From contig NZ_JNIM01000001.1 of assembly GCF_000702505.1 (NCBI RefSeq), positions 310,001 to 374,000 on the forward strand: a stretch of DNA of 64,000 bases, read 5' to 3'. Below are positions 1-8,929 of this stretch, piece by piece; position 1 is the stretch's first letter, and the number at the start of each line of letters is the position of its first letter. Position numbers and translations under genes: made by a program. Source of the stretch: Thermogemmatispora carboxidivorans. Its GTDB lineage: Bacteria; Chloroflexota; Ktedonobacteria; Ktedonobacterales; Ktedonobacteraceae. The notes below the pieces were generated by a model. The model saw only the letters and a list, made by a program, of their open reading frames with translations. It did no database searches and was not told the DNA's origin.

Positions 1-407
1 GCCAGCTGGCGCAGCATCAGCGAGAAGAAGCCAGGCGCCAGGCGGCCTCGTTGGCAGAGCAGGTGCGCGAGGTGGGCGGTGTGCCACTGATAGCGGCCAG
101 CGTGTCGGCGCCCGATGATCGCGTGCTGCGCGAGATTGCTGAGATGACGCGCAACAAGTTGGGACGCCCCAGTGTGGTAGCACTCGCTGCTGTCTACGAT
201 GAACGGGTGAGCGTGCAGGTCCTGGTTGCCCCCGAACTGGTCCAACGTGGTCTACATGCTGGCAAAATTGCCTCCGCCGTGGGCCAGCGGCTCGGCGGCA
301 AAGGAGGCGGTCGGCCAGAGTATGCTCAGGGTGGCGGACGCGAGAAGGAGGCCCTCAGCGCGGCCCTGGCCCTGGTCCCCTCACTCGTTGAGCAGGCCCT
401 GAGCTGA
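1..407 (+). CDS. alaS: Alanine--tRNA ligase, C-terminal end (partial)
   Basis: This is the 3' end of an open frame that enters from the left edge; the frame is set by base 3. It encodes about 134 residues ending in GGKGGGRPEYAQGGG and a short helix, which is the signature of the DHHA1/C-Ala domain of alanyl-tRNA synthetase. The stretch GGKGGG is the conserved glycine-rich loop of DHHA1. The enzyme charges tRNA-Ala in the cytoplasm; this domain helps bind tRNA and supports editing. The stop codon is at 405-407. The catalytic and editing domains lie outside the window, so completeness cannot be judged. In many Chloroflexota and Firmicutes alaS is followed by ruvX; here two envelope-related genes are inserted between them. 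Confidence 0.93.
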   Translation, partial: QLAQHQREEARRQAASLAEQVREVGGVPLIAASVSAPDDRVLREIAEMTRNKLGRPSVVALAAVYDERVSVQVLVAPELVQRGLHAGKIASAVGQRLGGKGGGRPEYAQGGGREKEALSAALALVPSLVEQALS

Positions 408-849
408 GGGCGGCTCGGCTGATCCGACCCGAGCGAGGAGGGCCTGCTCGGCCTCACCCAGGGGAGACAGCAAGTAGCAGCAGGCCCTTCCCGGGAAAGC
501 GCTGGCACCAAAGCGAAGAGAAGGCCAGGGCCAGGACCGACCTGGCCGGCCTAAGTTAGACGTAGAGCAAGGATGCTGCCACACTGGTACCGGGCCGGGC
601 GCTACCTCGACCCGGCAGCGACCTCGCACTCAGGAAGGCGAGGCGAGGAATCATCACAATCATCACAGGGCAGGCGGTGCACACTGGCTCAGTAGCGGCA
701 CAGGGAAGGTGCGAAGCCGGTGCCCCTTGTTGTCCAGCAGACATTGTGTTATAACGTACGTGTAGTGCTCGTGTTCACCTATTAAAGCCTGGACCGAAAG
801 GCGGCATGTTCTCTGTGGCATGCATCAACAGGGGATGTTGTGAGTTCTG
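408..849. other. Intergenic region between alaS and the ftsA-like gene
   Basis: This 442-base spacer has no convincing gene; the short open frames on both strands lack ribosome sites and recognisable protein features. It holds the promoter described at 727-755. A six-pair GC hairpin just after alaS (GCTCGG with CCGAGC around 415-440) has no T tract, so I do not call it a terminator. Confidence 0.5.
727..755 (+). promoter_or_regulatory. Sigma-70-type promoter of the ftsA-like gene
   Basis: TTGTTG at 727-732 and TATAAC at 750-755 are separated by exactly 17 bases. Transcription would start near 762, giving a leader of about 88 bases before the gene at 850. Prediction from sequence only. Confidence 0.5.
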
Positions 850-2184
850 ATGGTAAAGCTCTTTGACCGCTTGCGCTCTCTCTTCGGGGGACAGATCAGA
901 GAAGGCAGCTACGAGTATGTCCCCGAGGACGGCTACGAGGAGCAGTATGGCGACGGGAGTGGGCGCCAGTTCTATACTGCCCTTGATATTGGCACAGAGT
1001 ACGCCAAGGCGATCGTCTTCGAAGTTGTTGATGACCAGGGCATTGTGCTCGGCGTAGGCCGGCATCGCCAGAGCTACTCACATATGTCCGATGGCATCGT
1101 CACGGATATCGAGGGGGTTATCCAGGGCTGCAATGAGGCGCTGATCCAGGCTGAGCGAGCTGCTGGTGATATCGTGGCGCCGGATGCCGTGATTGGGATT
1201 GCTGGCGAGCTGGTCAAAGGCAGCTCAATCACGGTGACCAAGACCCGTCAGCAACCGAATAAGTTCATTACGCCCGATGAGCTGGAAAGCCTGATCGGCA
1301 TGGCTCAGCAGAAACTGCTGAAGAACGCTCGCGACCGCATTGCAGCCGAGACAGGATATCAGAATATTGAGGTGCGTCTCACCAATGCCGCGGTGATCTC
1401 GGTGCGCGTTGATGGGCAGGTAGTCACAAACCCCATTGGTTTCCGCGGGCGTCATCTCTCTCTCACCCTCTTCAGCGCCTTTGCACCTCTCATGCAGTTA
1501 GGAGCGCTGGAGACAGTGGCCCAGGGTCTGGATCTGCGCCTGGTAGCTATTGTGGCGGAGCCGTACGCCCTGGCGCGCTGCCTCAGCACCAACGCGAGCG
1601 CTGATAGTGGGGCCATCTTCATAGACGTAGGCGGGGGAACGACCGATATCGCCCTGGTGCGCCAGGGTGGCATCGAGGAGACACGCATGTTCGCTCTAGG
1701 AGGGCGAACCTTTACGCGGCGTCTGGCGACGGGCAAGGGGCTCTCTTTGAAAGAGGCGGAGAAGCTCAAAGTAGCGTACAGCAATGGGGGGGTCAAGGGC
1801 CATCAGCGCGATGAGATCAGGGCGATTCTGGCTCCCGAGTGCCAGACCTGGATGGATAGCGTGGAGCTGCTCATCGAGGAATTGGCCAAGAACGAGCTGC
1901 TGCCCCCTGCCATCTATATGGTCGGTGGCGGCTCAGCCCTGCCAGATCTCCAGGAAAAACTCCAGAGCTTCCCCTGGACGGAGCGTCTACCCTTTGCCCG
2001 TCCGCCGCTCATTGAGACGGTCCAGCCGGACATGGTCACCAGCATCCTTGACCCGCGCCAGCTATTGCGCGATGCCCAGGATATCACGCCTATGGCCCTG
2101 GCCTACCAGGCCATCGAGCTTCAGAACGAGAACAGTGTTCTCGAGCAGGCACTCTACAAAGTCATCCAGAATATGCATCTCTGA
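850..2184 (+). CDS. FtsA/PilM-like actin-fold ATPase
   Basis: A 444-residue protein of the actin/Hsp70-type ATPase superfamily. LDIGTEYAKA (about 45-54) is the phosphate-1 loop, FIDVGGGTTDIA (about 257-268) the phosphate-2 loop, and YMVGGGSALPDL near residue 357 the adenosine motif. Between the first two lies an insert starting HMSDGIVTDIE (about 78), the place where FtsA and PilM carry the SHS2 (1C) domain. FtsA tethers FtsZ; PilM organises type IV pilus assembly. I see no C-terminal FtsZ-binding peptide or obvious amphipathic anchor, and there is no ftsZ or pilNO next door. The following gene codes for a single-pass membrane protein with a long cytoplasmic part, a plausible partner. The first 40 residues are acidic and probably disordered. 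Function is inferred only at superfamily level. Confidence 0.8.
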   Translation: MVKLFDRLRSLFGGQIREGSYEYVPEDGYEEQYGDGSGRQFYTALDIGTEYAKAIVFEVVDDQGIVLGVGRHRQSYSHMSDGIVTDIEGVIQGCNEALIQAERAAGDIVAPDAVIGIAGELVKGSSITVTKTRQQPNKFITPDELESLIGMAQQKLLKNARDRIAAETGYQNIEVRLTNAAVISVRVDGQVVTNPIGFRGRHLSLTLFSAFAPLMQLGALETVAQGLDLRLVAIVAEPYALARCLSTNASADSGAIFIDVGGGTTDIALVRQGGIEETRMFALGGRTFTRRLATGKGLSLKEAEKLKVAYSNGGVKGHQRDEIRAILAPECQTWMDSVELLIEELAKNELLPPAIYMVGGGSALPDLQEKLQSFPWTERLPFARPPLIETVQPDMVTSILDPRQLLRDAQDITPMALAYQAIELQNENSVLEQALYKVIQNMHL

Positions 2185-2374
2185 CACGCAAGCGCGTGGC
2201 AAGCGGCCAGGCCAGACAAGAGGGAAGAGTCGTCGCGCGTTTCCGCTTGGTTTTCTTTCGCCCTGGCTAGCCAGCTAGCCAGAGAGCGAGCACAGACAGG
2301 CATGAGACAACGACAGAAGGCAGGACCCACGTAGAAGCAGTCGCGTGCTGGCCTGCATGCAGGGAGTAGGGCAC

Positions 2375-5026
2375 ATGTCTGACGAGCAGCAGATTATTTA
2401 TCTTGGCCCCGAGGAAGAACTGACCGACGTGCGCCAGCGCCTGGAAAAGGTCTCGGCGCGACGTCTCATTCTGGTGGTGCCCCCGCAGACCAAATTGCGC
2501 AGCCACGTGGGTTGGCGGCTGCTGCATGCACGCACGCGCGAGCTGGGCAAGGATGTGCTCGTCGTCAGCTCGGATCGTCAGGTCCGGGTGGTGGTCAAGG
2601 CTGCAGGTTTTAAGGTCGCCGAATCTTTGACCTCTCCTCCCAGCAGTCGAGCGCGCCCGGGCAGCCGACCTGCACGTACGCCGCAGCATGGCTCTGGCTC
2701 GCGATCAACCACCCGCGGCCTGACGGCGCGTACGCGATCTGAGCAGCAACGTAGTTCCGCTGCCGGAGCTGAGGAGAGAGAGGGGAAATCCCTACTGCCG
2801 CACGCGCCGGCGCCTGGTCAGAGGCCGCTGGAAGGGGGAGACAAGCCAGGCAGGCTGTCAAGCTCTTTCGGGCGTGCACGCGAAAGCCGGGAACCACTCA
2901 TCGAAGACCTGGCCAGTCCTCAGCGCCCCGCTGAGGAAGGCGGTTCCGTCCGCCGATACTCTCAGCCATTGACCGAGCACTCTTATGACTTTCATATCGA
3001 ACCAATCGATGCCTCCGCGGCGATCTCTCCGCTCCTCCCGTCTAGGCAGGAGGAAGATGAAGCTGAGGATACGCTGCTGGAGGATTTCCGCACCGCCCAG
3101 CACATCCGCCAGGCCGCGCAGCCAGGTCCCGCCCACGCTGCGCCTGCCGGCATGGATCGGCAGTCCTATACTACTGCCCCCCTTGAGGCCGGAGAGCACC
3201 AGGAGGAAGAGGAGCCGGCTGATCCCTTCAGTCGTATCGAAGAAATCTCCCCCAGCTCTCTTCCCGAACAGCGCGGAGCCTTCGCCCCCATCGATGAGGT
3301 TGAGGACGATATTCCGGCCATCTCGGGTCGGCGCAGAACGCTGCTGGAAGCGGAGGTCGAGGATCTGGGTGATCAGGGGGATATCGCCCTGCCATCGACG
3401 CACCTTTCTGCCGAGCGCTGGAGTACCCCTGGTGGGGAAGAGCCAGCGGAAGAAAGTGAGGACTTCCCGTCCCCCGTGTCCGGGTTGGGGTCGCGGAGCT
3501 ACGGCAGATCATCCTCGTCGCGATTGAGTAACTTTGGCGGAGAGCCTGCCCTCCCCGACGCTGAAGAGGGGGAGAGCGAGGTGGGCCTGCCCGATATTGA
3601 GGCGCTGCCTACGCGGGCCCTCTCTCCCCGTTCTGCTCCTGAGCCTCCTCGCGTGATCAGCGGCTCGCTGGTCAAGGGGCCGGCTGGCTCAGCTGCCGCC
3701 AGAGCTGCTCTTCTCGGAACTGGCACAACACCACGCGGGCCGGGCGAGACGGTCACAGGCCGGCCTCAGAGCAAGGCGACCCCTGCCACCAGCACCGGCG
3801 CACGGGCCACTACTGCTCGTTCCCCTCACCGACCAGCAAGGACTCAGAGTAGGGGCGCACGAGCCCCGTTGCTCTTTGTGGGCCTGCTCGTGCTCGTGCT
3901 GGCCCTCGTCGCTGGCCTTGCTTACTACCTCCCCTCCGCCGAGGTGAGTTTCACGCTCCCAGCACGGGCCTTTAGCCAGAATCTCCAGTTCACGGCTAGC
4001 TCTACCACGCGCCTGAACGTGGCCGCTCATACCTTGCCGGCGCAGGTCCTGCTCTTTAATCGCAATGCTCAAGCTCAGGGCCGGGCTAGCGGACTGGCCA
4101 AGGTTGGCGTGGTCAAGGCCCACGGCACGGTCGAGTTCACTAATAAGGGCACTCGCTCGCTCGTCATCCCAACTGGTACCATCGTGGCCACTTCCTCGGG
4201 CATCCAGTTCAGAACAACTGCCGAGCCACTGGTCACACCAGGAACAACCTATCCAGTACAAGTCGAAGCGGTCAATCCCGGCACCAGCGGCAATGTGCCG
4301 GCTAATAGCATCACAGTTATCCCCCCTGAGAGCCTGCGGCAGATTGGAGCGTCCGCTACTGAGCTGACGGTTACCAATCCTCAGCCTACCTCGGGCGGCG
4401 GCCTGGGGAGCGTGCCCCAGGTGACCAGCGCGGATGTCGCTACCCTCAAGAAACAGCTGGATGCTCAGGTGCAGCAAGAGATGCACAACTGGCTCCAGCA
4501 GCAACTGCATGACGGCGATCTGGCTGGTCAACCAGTAGTGCAGGAACAGATCAATGCCTCTCCCGCTGCCGGCCAGGTAACCACGACAGGCAGCTTCACA
4601 GCGACTCTCACCTTGCAGGCGGCGATCCTGGTGGTCCGTGCCGCTGATATGCAGGAGGCGGCACGCGCCGCTCTCAATGCGGCTATTCAGAAGCAGCAGC
4701 AGGGGTATGAGCTGCTTAGCGAGAAGCCGGTCTCTATTGCCCATGTGAAAGGGACATCTCACAATGGCGGCAGCTCGTTGACGCTGACCTTTACGGCCAG
4801 TGGGCTGGTTGGACCTGCTATCAGTGATGAAGATCTCCAGAGCCAGCTCAGCGGGAAGGGGAAAGATCAGGCCCTCAACGACCTCAATAGCCTGCTTGCT
4901 GCTCGTCTGGGGAAGCAGGCTGTGGACATCCAAACAGCCATCTCCGTCAATCCGGGTTTCTATCCCTGGATGCCGCTGCTACGCGACCATATCCATATTC
5001 ATCGGAACATCGTCACGGTCTCTTGA
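2375..5026 (+). CDS. Membrane-anchored baseplate-J-like protein
   Basis: About 883 residues. I chose the ATG at 2375 because AGGGAG (2361-2366) precedes it; an in-frame start at 2345 has no ribosome site. Residues 1-75 form a small alpha/beta domain. Residues 76-490 are long, acidic and rich in Ser, Pro and Arg, thus probably disordered. A single membrane helix (LLFVGLLVLVLALVAGL) lies near 498-516, followed by about 365 extracytoplasmic residues. In that part, segments such as IPTGTIVATSSG and EAVNPGTSGNVPANS match the beta-rich core of baseplate J/gp47-like proteins. No phage genes are nearby, so it is more likely a cell-envelope protein than a tail component. It sits 190 bases after the FtsA-like ATPase and probably shares its transcript. 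Function unknown; a role in an envelope assembly with the ATPase is an inference. Confidence 0.75.
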   Translation: MSDEQQIIYLGPEEELTDVRQRLEKVSARRLILVVPPQTKLRSHVGWRLLHARTRELGKDVLVVSSDRQVRVVVKAAGFKVAESLTSPPSSRARPGSRPARTPQHGSGSRSTTRGLTARTRSEQQRSSAAGAEEREGKSLLPHAPAPGQRPLEGGDKPGRLSSSFGRARESREPLIEDLASPQRPAEEGGSVRRYSQPLTEHSYDFHIEPIDASAAISPLLPSRQEEDEAEDTLLEDFRTAQHIRQAAQPGPAHAAPAGMDRQSYTTAPLEAGEHQEEEEPADPFSRIEEISPSSLPEQRGAFAPIDEVEDDIPAISGRRRTLLEAEVEDLGDQGDIALPSTHLSAERWSTPGGEEPAEESEDFPSPVSGLGSRSYGRSSSSRLSNFGGEPALPDAEEGESEVGLPDIEALPTRALSPRSAPEPPRVISGSLVKGPAGSAAARAALLGTGTTPRGPGETVTGRPQSKATPATSTGARATTARSPHRPARTQSRGARAPLLFVGLLVLVLALVAGLAYYLPSAEVSFTLPARAFSQNLQFTASSTTRLNVAAHTLPAQVLLFNRNAQAQGRASGLAKVGVVKAHGTVEFTNKGTRSLVIPTGTIVATSSGIQFRTTAEPLVTPGTTYPVQVEAVNPGTSGNVPANSITVIPPESLRQIGASATELTVTNPQPTSGGGLGSVPQVTSADVATLKKQLDAQVQQEMHNWLQQQLHDGDLAGQPVVQEQINASPAAGQVTTTGSFTATLTLQAAILVVRAADMQEAARAALNAAIQKQQQGYELLSEKPVSIAHVKGTSHNGGSSLTLTFTASGLVGPAISDEDLQSQLSGKGKDQALNDLNSLLAARLGKQAVDIQTAISVNPGFYPWMPLLRDHIHIHRNIVTVS

Positions 5027-5350
5027 GTGGGTTGTGGAAGCGGTAGAGGGAGGCAAGAAGAGCGCCGACGGCAGGTAGGCCCGCCCGCCCTGGCTGGCCA
5101 CTCAGTCCGTCGGCCTTTTCGTTGAGGAAGACCAGTGGTGGGAGCTGCCAGAGGGAGACCGACTGACCCGATGCTTATCGAACTCAGCCAGGCCGAGAGC
5201 GGGCGGGTTGTACGCGCAGGCCAACCCTTGCTATTCTTTCCCTCGTGACGTAGACAGTGAAGGGTTCCTTCGTTAGAATGCTATGGATACTGCTCTCTTC
5301 TATAGTAAGAAGTAGTAAGAAGAAAAGATAGCAGGCTCATCTGACTTTTT
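5027..5350. other. Intergenic region upstream of ruvX
   Basis: This 324-base spacer contains the hairpin listed at 5064-5119. An AT-rich stretch near 5265-5340 is a likely promoter zone for ruvX, with TATAGT at 5301-5306, but no matching -35 could be assigned. No gene is seen. Confidence 0.4.
5064..5119 (+). terminator. Possible terminator after the baseplate-J-like gene
   Basis: GCCGACGG (5064-5071) pairs with CCGTCGGC (5107-5114), followed by CTTTT. The 35-base loop is itself GC-rich and can fold. The long loop and short T run make this only moderately convincing. Confidence 0.4.
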
Positions 5351-5845
5351 ATGATGGCTCGCATACTGGCTTTAGACGTGGGGGAGGCTCGCATCGGGGT
5401 GGCTATCAGTGATGCCTCGCAGATCCTGGCCTCACCCTATACGACCCTGGAGGTGGCCGGCAACGAGGCCCGGCTCTGGGAGGCACTGCGGAGTATCATT
5501 GAGAAGAACGAAGTTGAGGCGCTCGTGGTGGGGCTACCGGTCAGCCTTGATGGGCAGATCCATCAGCAGGGAGAGCGCGTGCTAGCCTTTGTCGAGCGCT
5601 TGAAGCGCCGTATCAAGATCCCGGTTGATCTATGGGATGAGCGCCTCTCAACGGTGGAGGCGCAGCGTTTGCTCGCAGAGCGGGAGCAAGAGGAGAGGGG
5701 GAGGCGTTCCAGGCGTGGTGGCCATCAGGGTGGTCAGGGAAAACGAGGAAGGAACCAGCAGAGGATTGATGCTCTGGCAGCGACGCTTATTCTGCAGCAG
5801 TACCTGAATCACCGGCACCAAGCTCCAGAGGATGCGTCACAATGA
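5351..5845 (+). CDS. ruvX: RuvX/YqgF-type putative Holliday junction resolvase
   Basis: A 164-residue RNase-H-fold protein of the YqgF/RuvX family. The hallmarks are ALDVGEARIGVAISD (about 7-21), VVGLPVSLDG (about 58-67), LWDERLSTVEA (about 96-106) and IDALAATLILQQYL near residue 138. Family members act on branched DNA or in pre-16S rRNA maturation. The usual length is about 140 residues. Here a basic insert rich in Arg, Gly and Gln (about 110-136) separates the DERLST helix from the last catalytic Asp region. Two adjacent ATG codons (5351, 5354) are possible starts. The stop overlaps the mltG start as ATGA, so the two are translationally coupled; this ruvX-mltG order is common. Confidence 0.9.
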   Translation: MMARILALDVGEARIGVAISDASQILASPYTTLEVAGNEARLWEALRSIIEKNEVEALVVGLPVSLDGQIHQQGERVLAFVERLKRRIKIPVDLWDERLSTVEAQRLLAEREQEERGRRSRRGGHQGGQGKRGRNQQRIDALAATLILQQYLNHRHQAPEDASQ

Positions 5846-6951
5846 AAGTACGAGGTCCTCACCCTCCTCGCTCGCGGGGGGCTATTCTCAGCATCTTTCT
5901 CGTCTTTGCCCTGGTCCTGGGTCTCATCTATGTCTCGTGGAACCTGGTCACGACGGTCTTGGAGCCTGTCAGTCCGCCTGGCCAGGGACATACAGTAACG
6001 ATTGTGGTCCAGGAAAATGAGACAGTACAACAACTGGCGGACGATCTCCAGGCCAAGGGACTGATCCGCAACACGCTGGCTTTTCGCTTCTGGGCCAAGA
6101 TCAAGGGGCTGGACCAGCATTTGCAGGCCGGCGTTTACCGCAATCTGAACAGCAGCATGAACATGAGCGACATCATCGATACGCTCATGACAGGACAGCC
6201 CGATGAGATCGCCATCCGTGTCCCCGAGGGCTGGCGTCTGGAACAGATTGCCGACAAGATTGAGGCGGCGGGCTTGCCGCGTTTCAACAAGCAGGACTTC
6301 CTGACCTACACCAAGAATCCGGCCAAGTTCCCCGATCGCAACAAGTTTCCTTTTCTCAAGCAGCTTCCCTCGGGGGCGACAATGGAAGGGCTGCTCTTCC
6401 CCGACACCTACTTTTTCACTCTTGGGGCGACGACCACCGACGTGATCGATCGATTGCTGGAGGAGTTCCAGGCCAAGGTGCAGCAGTACCATCTCGACAC
6501 GAAGGCGGCGGCCAATCATATGAGCCTCTACCAAATGGTCACCCTGGCCTCGATTGTTGAGCGCGAGGCGGCTTTTGACAGCGACCGCCCATTGATCGCC
6601 AGTGTCTACTGGAACCGTATCTATCGTCCCAATGACGAGACTGCGAGTTTCCTGGATGCTGATCCCACAGTCCAGTATGCGCGCGATTCGCAGCCCGGCA
6701 CAAAGAACTACTGGGCGGCTCTGGCCGCTTCGGGTAATGAGGTGCTACCTGATAGCCCCTGGAACACGTATACACATAAGGGCTGGCCGCCCACGCCGAT
6801 CTGCAGCCCGAGCCTGGCTAGCCTGCAGGCTGCGGCGTCGCCGGCCAAGACCGACTACTACTTCTTCCTGAATCGACCTGATAATGGACGGGCCGTCTTT
6901 GCCAAGACTAAGGCCGAATTTGATCAGGAGGTTCAGCAGTACCTGAAGTAA
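5842..6951 (+). CDS. mltG: Endolytic murein transglycosylase MltG (YceG family)
   Basis: A 369-residue membrane-anchored enzyme that cuts nascent glycan strands of peptidoglycan and so ends chain growth. A short cytoplasmic tail is followed by one membrane helix (about 14-36) and then the YceG fold, with a LysM-like subdomain near 50-120. The catalytic signature TLASIVERE puts the essential Glu at about residue 240. DADPTVQYA and NTYTHKGWPPTPICSPS are other family signatures. The start ATG overlaps the ruvX stop by four bases. uppP follows 30 bases downstream on the same strand, so ruvX-mltG-uppP form a cell-wall-related operon. Confidence 0.95.
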   Translation: MKVRGPHPPRSRGAILSIFLVFALVLGLIYVSWNLVTTVLEPVSPPGQGHTVTIVVQENETVQQLADDLQAKGLIRNTLAFRFWAKIKGLDQHLQAGVYRNLNSSMNMSDIIDTLMTGQPDEIAIRVPEGWRLEQIADKIEAAGLPRFNKQDFLTYTKNPAKFPDRNKFPFLKQLPSGATMEGLLFPDTYFFTLGATTTDVIDRLLEEFQAKVQQYHLDTKAAANHMSLYQMVTLASIVEREAAFDSDRPLIASVYWNRIYRPNDETASFLDADPTVQYARDSQPGTKNYWAALAASGNEVLPDSPWNTYTHKGWPPTPICSPSLASLQAAASPAKTDYYFFLNRPDNGRAVFAKTKAEFDQEVQQYLK

Positions 6952-6981
6952 AGGAAAGAAGCAACGGCGAGAGTAGAGCTG

Positions 6982-7875
6982 ATGAATCTGAATCTTGGAC
7001 AGGTCGTTTTTCTGGCTCTGTTGCAGGGGATCACCGAGCTTTTCCCCATCAGCAGCCTGGGGCACACTGTCGTTATTCCCGGGCTGCTGGGTTGGGGGGA
7101 TCTTGTCGACAACGAGCGCTTTCTGCCTTTGATTACGGCACTTCACCTGGGAACAGCTCTGGCGCTGGTGATCTATTTCTGGCGCGATTGGCTCCAGGTC
7201 CTGCGCACCTTGTGGAAAAGCATCAAAGAGGGCCAGGTGCGGCGAGGTACTGAGGAGTGGGTGAGCTGGCTGATCATTATCGGCTCGATCCCGACAGGAA
7301 TTCTGGGGGTCTTTCTGGAGAAGCCGCTGAAGCAGCTCTTCGCCTCTCCTGTCATCGCTGCCACCTTCCTGGTGGTCAATGGCTCCTTGCTCTTCTTCGG
7401 CGAAGCCTTGCGCCGTTATCTAACGGCACAGGAGGAGCGCCGTCAGGCTCGCAAGGATGCGAAGACGCTGCTGCGCCCTCTGGCCTCGCTCTCCTGGAAA
7501 GAGGCCGTGCTGGTGGGCCTGGGCCAGTCCCTGGCCTTGATCCCGGGCATCTCGCGCTCCGGCGCTTCGATGGTGGCTGGTCTCGGGGTGCGCCTCAGCC
7601 ATGAGGACGCAGCGCGCTATTCTTTCCTGCTAGGAACGCCGATCATCTTTGCGGCAGCTGTGCTTGAGATCCCGCAGCTTTTTGGTCTCTCGGGTTCCGT
7701 CTTGCTGCTGGTTCTCGCGGGTATGGTGCTCTCGGGGCTGGCGGCTTTCCTTAGTACTAAATTCTTGCTGAAGTATTTTGAGACGGGTAACCTCTATCCT
7801 TTTGCCGTCTATTGCTGGATCGCTGGCCTGGTTGGGCTTGTTTTACTCTTCTTCGTATTGCGCACCGCCTCCTGA
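6982..7875 (+). CDS. uppP: Undecaprenyl-diphosphatase (BacA/UppP)
   Basis: A 297-residue polytopic membrane protein that removes one phosphate from undecaprenyl diphosphate to recycle the lipid carrier of cell-wall synthesis. The two re-entrant active-site signatures are present: LLQGITELFPISSLGH (about 13-28; usual form GxTEFLPxSSxGH) and IPGISRSGASM near residue 186. Length and hydrophobic pattern fit the family. The second Ser of the usual SSSGH is Leu here (SSLGH), a variation seen in some members. It lies 30 bases after mltG and is probably cotranscribed. Confidence 0.95.
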   Translation: MNLNLGQVVFLALLQGITELFPISSLGHTVVIPGLLGWGDLVDNERFLPLITALHLGTALALVIYFWRDWLQVLRTLWKSIKEGQVRRGTEEWVSWLIIIGSIPTGILGVFLEKPLKQLFASPVIAATFLVVNGSLLFFGEALRRYLTAQEERRQARKDAKTLLRPLASLSWKEAVLVGLGQSLALIPGISRSGASMVAGLGVRLSHEDAARYSFLLGTPIIFAAAVLEIPQLFGLSGSVLLLVLAGMVLSGLAAFLSTKFLLKYFETGNLYPFAVYCWIAGLVGLVLLFFVLRTAS

Positions 7876-8073
7876 TTAGGTAGAATTGCTTAGAGGCTGT
7901 GGGGGCAGAAAGCCACTGTCGGTAGGAATCTCTCCTGTCTGCGGTGGCTTCCCCAGCCTGGCAATGGTCCCCGTTCTGGAGGAGAAGCCTCCTGTCGTCA
8001 GCCCCGACAGGCTTGTCTCCGCGAACCGAGGTCCCTATTTTGAACTTTTGAGGAGAAGGTAGGAACACCGCGC

Positions 8074-8253
8074 ATGAAGAACCAGTATCTCTTTTATGCC
8101 GCTCTTGCTGTAGGTATTATTCTACTCATCCTCGGCGTCGTGTTCGAGGTAACTCATCATCCTACGCGCGGCCTGGTTGGCCTGATCGTCGGTGCGATCC
8201 TGCTGATCATTGGGATCGTCGGTATGGTAATGGGGAGGCCCAAGACGGCCTAG
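8074..8253 (+). CDS. Small two-helix membrane protein (59 aa)
   Basis: An open frame of 59 residues beginning MKNQYLFYAALAVG and ending GRPKTA. It starts at the ATG at 8074, preceded by GAGGAGAAGG (8050-8059). Two hydrophobic segments (about residues 5-24 and 34-53) are joined by a short polar loop, FEVTHHPTRG. This is the size and shape of many tiny Chloroflexota membrane proteins. It resembles in layout, but not clearly in sequence, the 70-residue protein encoded 300 bases downstream. Function is unknown. The clear ribosome site and hydrophobic design argue that it is a real gene. Confidence 0.65.
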   Translation: MKNQYLFYAALAVGIILLILGVVFEVTHHPTRGLVGLIVGAILLIIGIVGMVMGRPKTA

Positions 8254-8552
8254 TTGGGTTGGGCTAGCCAGGCCTGGCTTGTTGCCTATGTGCTGGTTGT
8301 CGTGGTTGCCTTGCCCTGACTGCCTGGACGGGGCAAGTGCGACTTGAGGCAATGCTAGGCAGGCAGCAGGGGGGAACAGGAGTCGGTCCGGAAGGAATGG
8401 GGCTGGTTCTCCGGCTCAGGCTTCCTGTTTCTCCCTGGCTTCTTTCCTGGCCTTTGTGCCCCGGCGGGCAGGGGTTGCCGGACCTGGGCAGTGCTGGCTC
8501 TCTCCCATAACGAAACAAGCAGCCTATTTCTTCCTTTAGGAAAGGTGGAACA

Positions 8553-8765
8553 ATGAAAAACTCTTCTAATCCTGGTGTCTTCATCCTGGCGATCGTGGTA
8601 GCGATCCTGGCGCTGATTGCCGGAATCTATTATCTGATCCCAGGCATTCCCCACGTGCTCGCTTCGCCCCCGACCGCTGTCCATGTGAAACACGCGGTTC
8701 TCTTTTTTGCCATCGCCATCATCTGTGTCATTGGGGCGCTGGTGACCCGCCCGCGGGCTGCCTGA
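8553..8765 (+). CDS. Small two-helix membrane protein (70 aa)
   Basis: A 70-residue protein beginning MKNSSNPGVFILA with two hydrophobic helices (about 8-30 and 46-64) and a short proline-rich loop between them. The start at 8553 has an upstream AGGAAAGGTGG ribosome site (8539-8549). Like its upstream neighbour at 8074-8253 it starts MKN and carries two helices, so the two may be distant paralogues. It is followed by a good terminator at 8824-8862. Function is unknown. Confidence 0.7.
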   Translation: MKNSSNPGVFILAIVVAILALIAGIYYLIPGIPHVLASPPTAVHVKHAVLFFAIAIICVIGALVTRPRAA

Positions 8766-8823
8766 GCATCGACGTGCGGGGGGAGCAGAGAAGAAAGATT
8801 TCCCTCAGTCTGCATTTGAGGCA

Positions 8824-8862
8824 GGCAGAGAGAAGCAAGTAGCTGCTCTCTCTGCCCGTTTT
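8824..8862 (+). terminator. Rho-independent terminator
   Basis: GGCAGAGAG (8824-8832) pairs perfectly with CTCTCTGCC (8848-8856) and is followed by CGTTTT. It lies between the convergent small membrane protein gene and fmt, and is oriented to stop plus-strand transcription. Confidence 0.75.
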
Positions 8863-8929
8863 GATATATTGCCCCCGTAGCGGTCTGCCTGCTCATCTCC
8901 AGGCGGCTCCCTCGCAGGTCTGGAGCGGC

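Noticed and set aside
3689-4933. 414-codon open frame on the minus strand
   Set aside because: It lies antisense to the baseplate-J-like gene, whose protein has a clear domain pattern; this frame gives a composition-driven shadow with no motif or ribosome site.
2375-5026. Prophage tail gene because of the baseplate-J-like domain
   Set aside because: No other phage gene is near, and the membrane helix and long disordered cytoplasmic part do not fit a tail baseplate protein.
7910-7950. Inverted repeat AAGCCAC/GTGGCTT after uppP
   Set aside because: Seven pairs with a 27-base loop and no T tract; not a convincing terminator.
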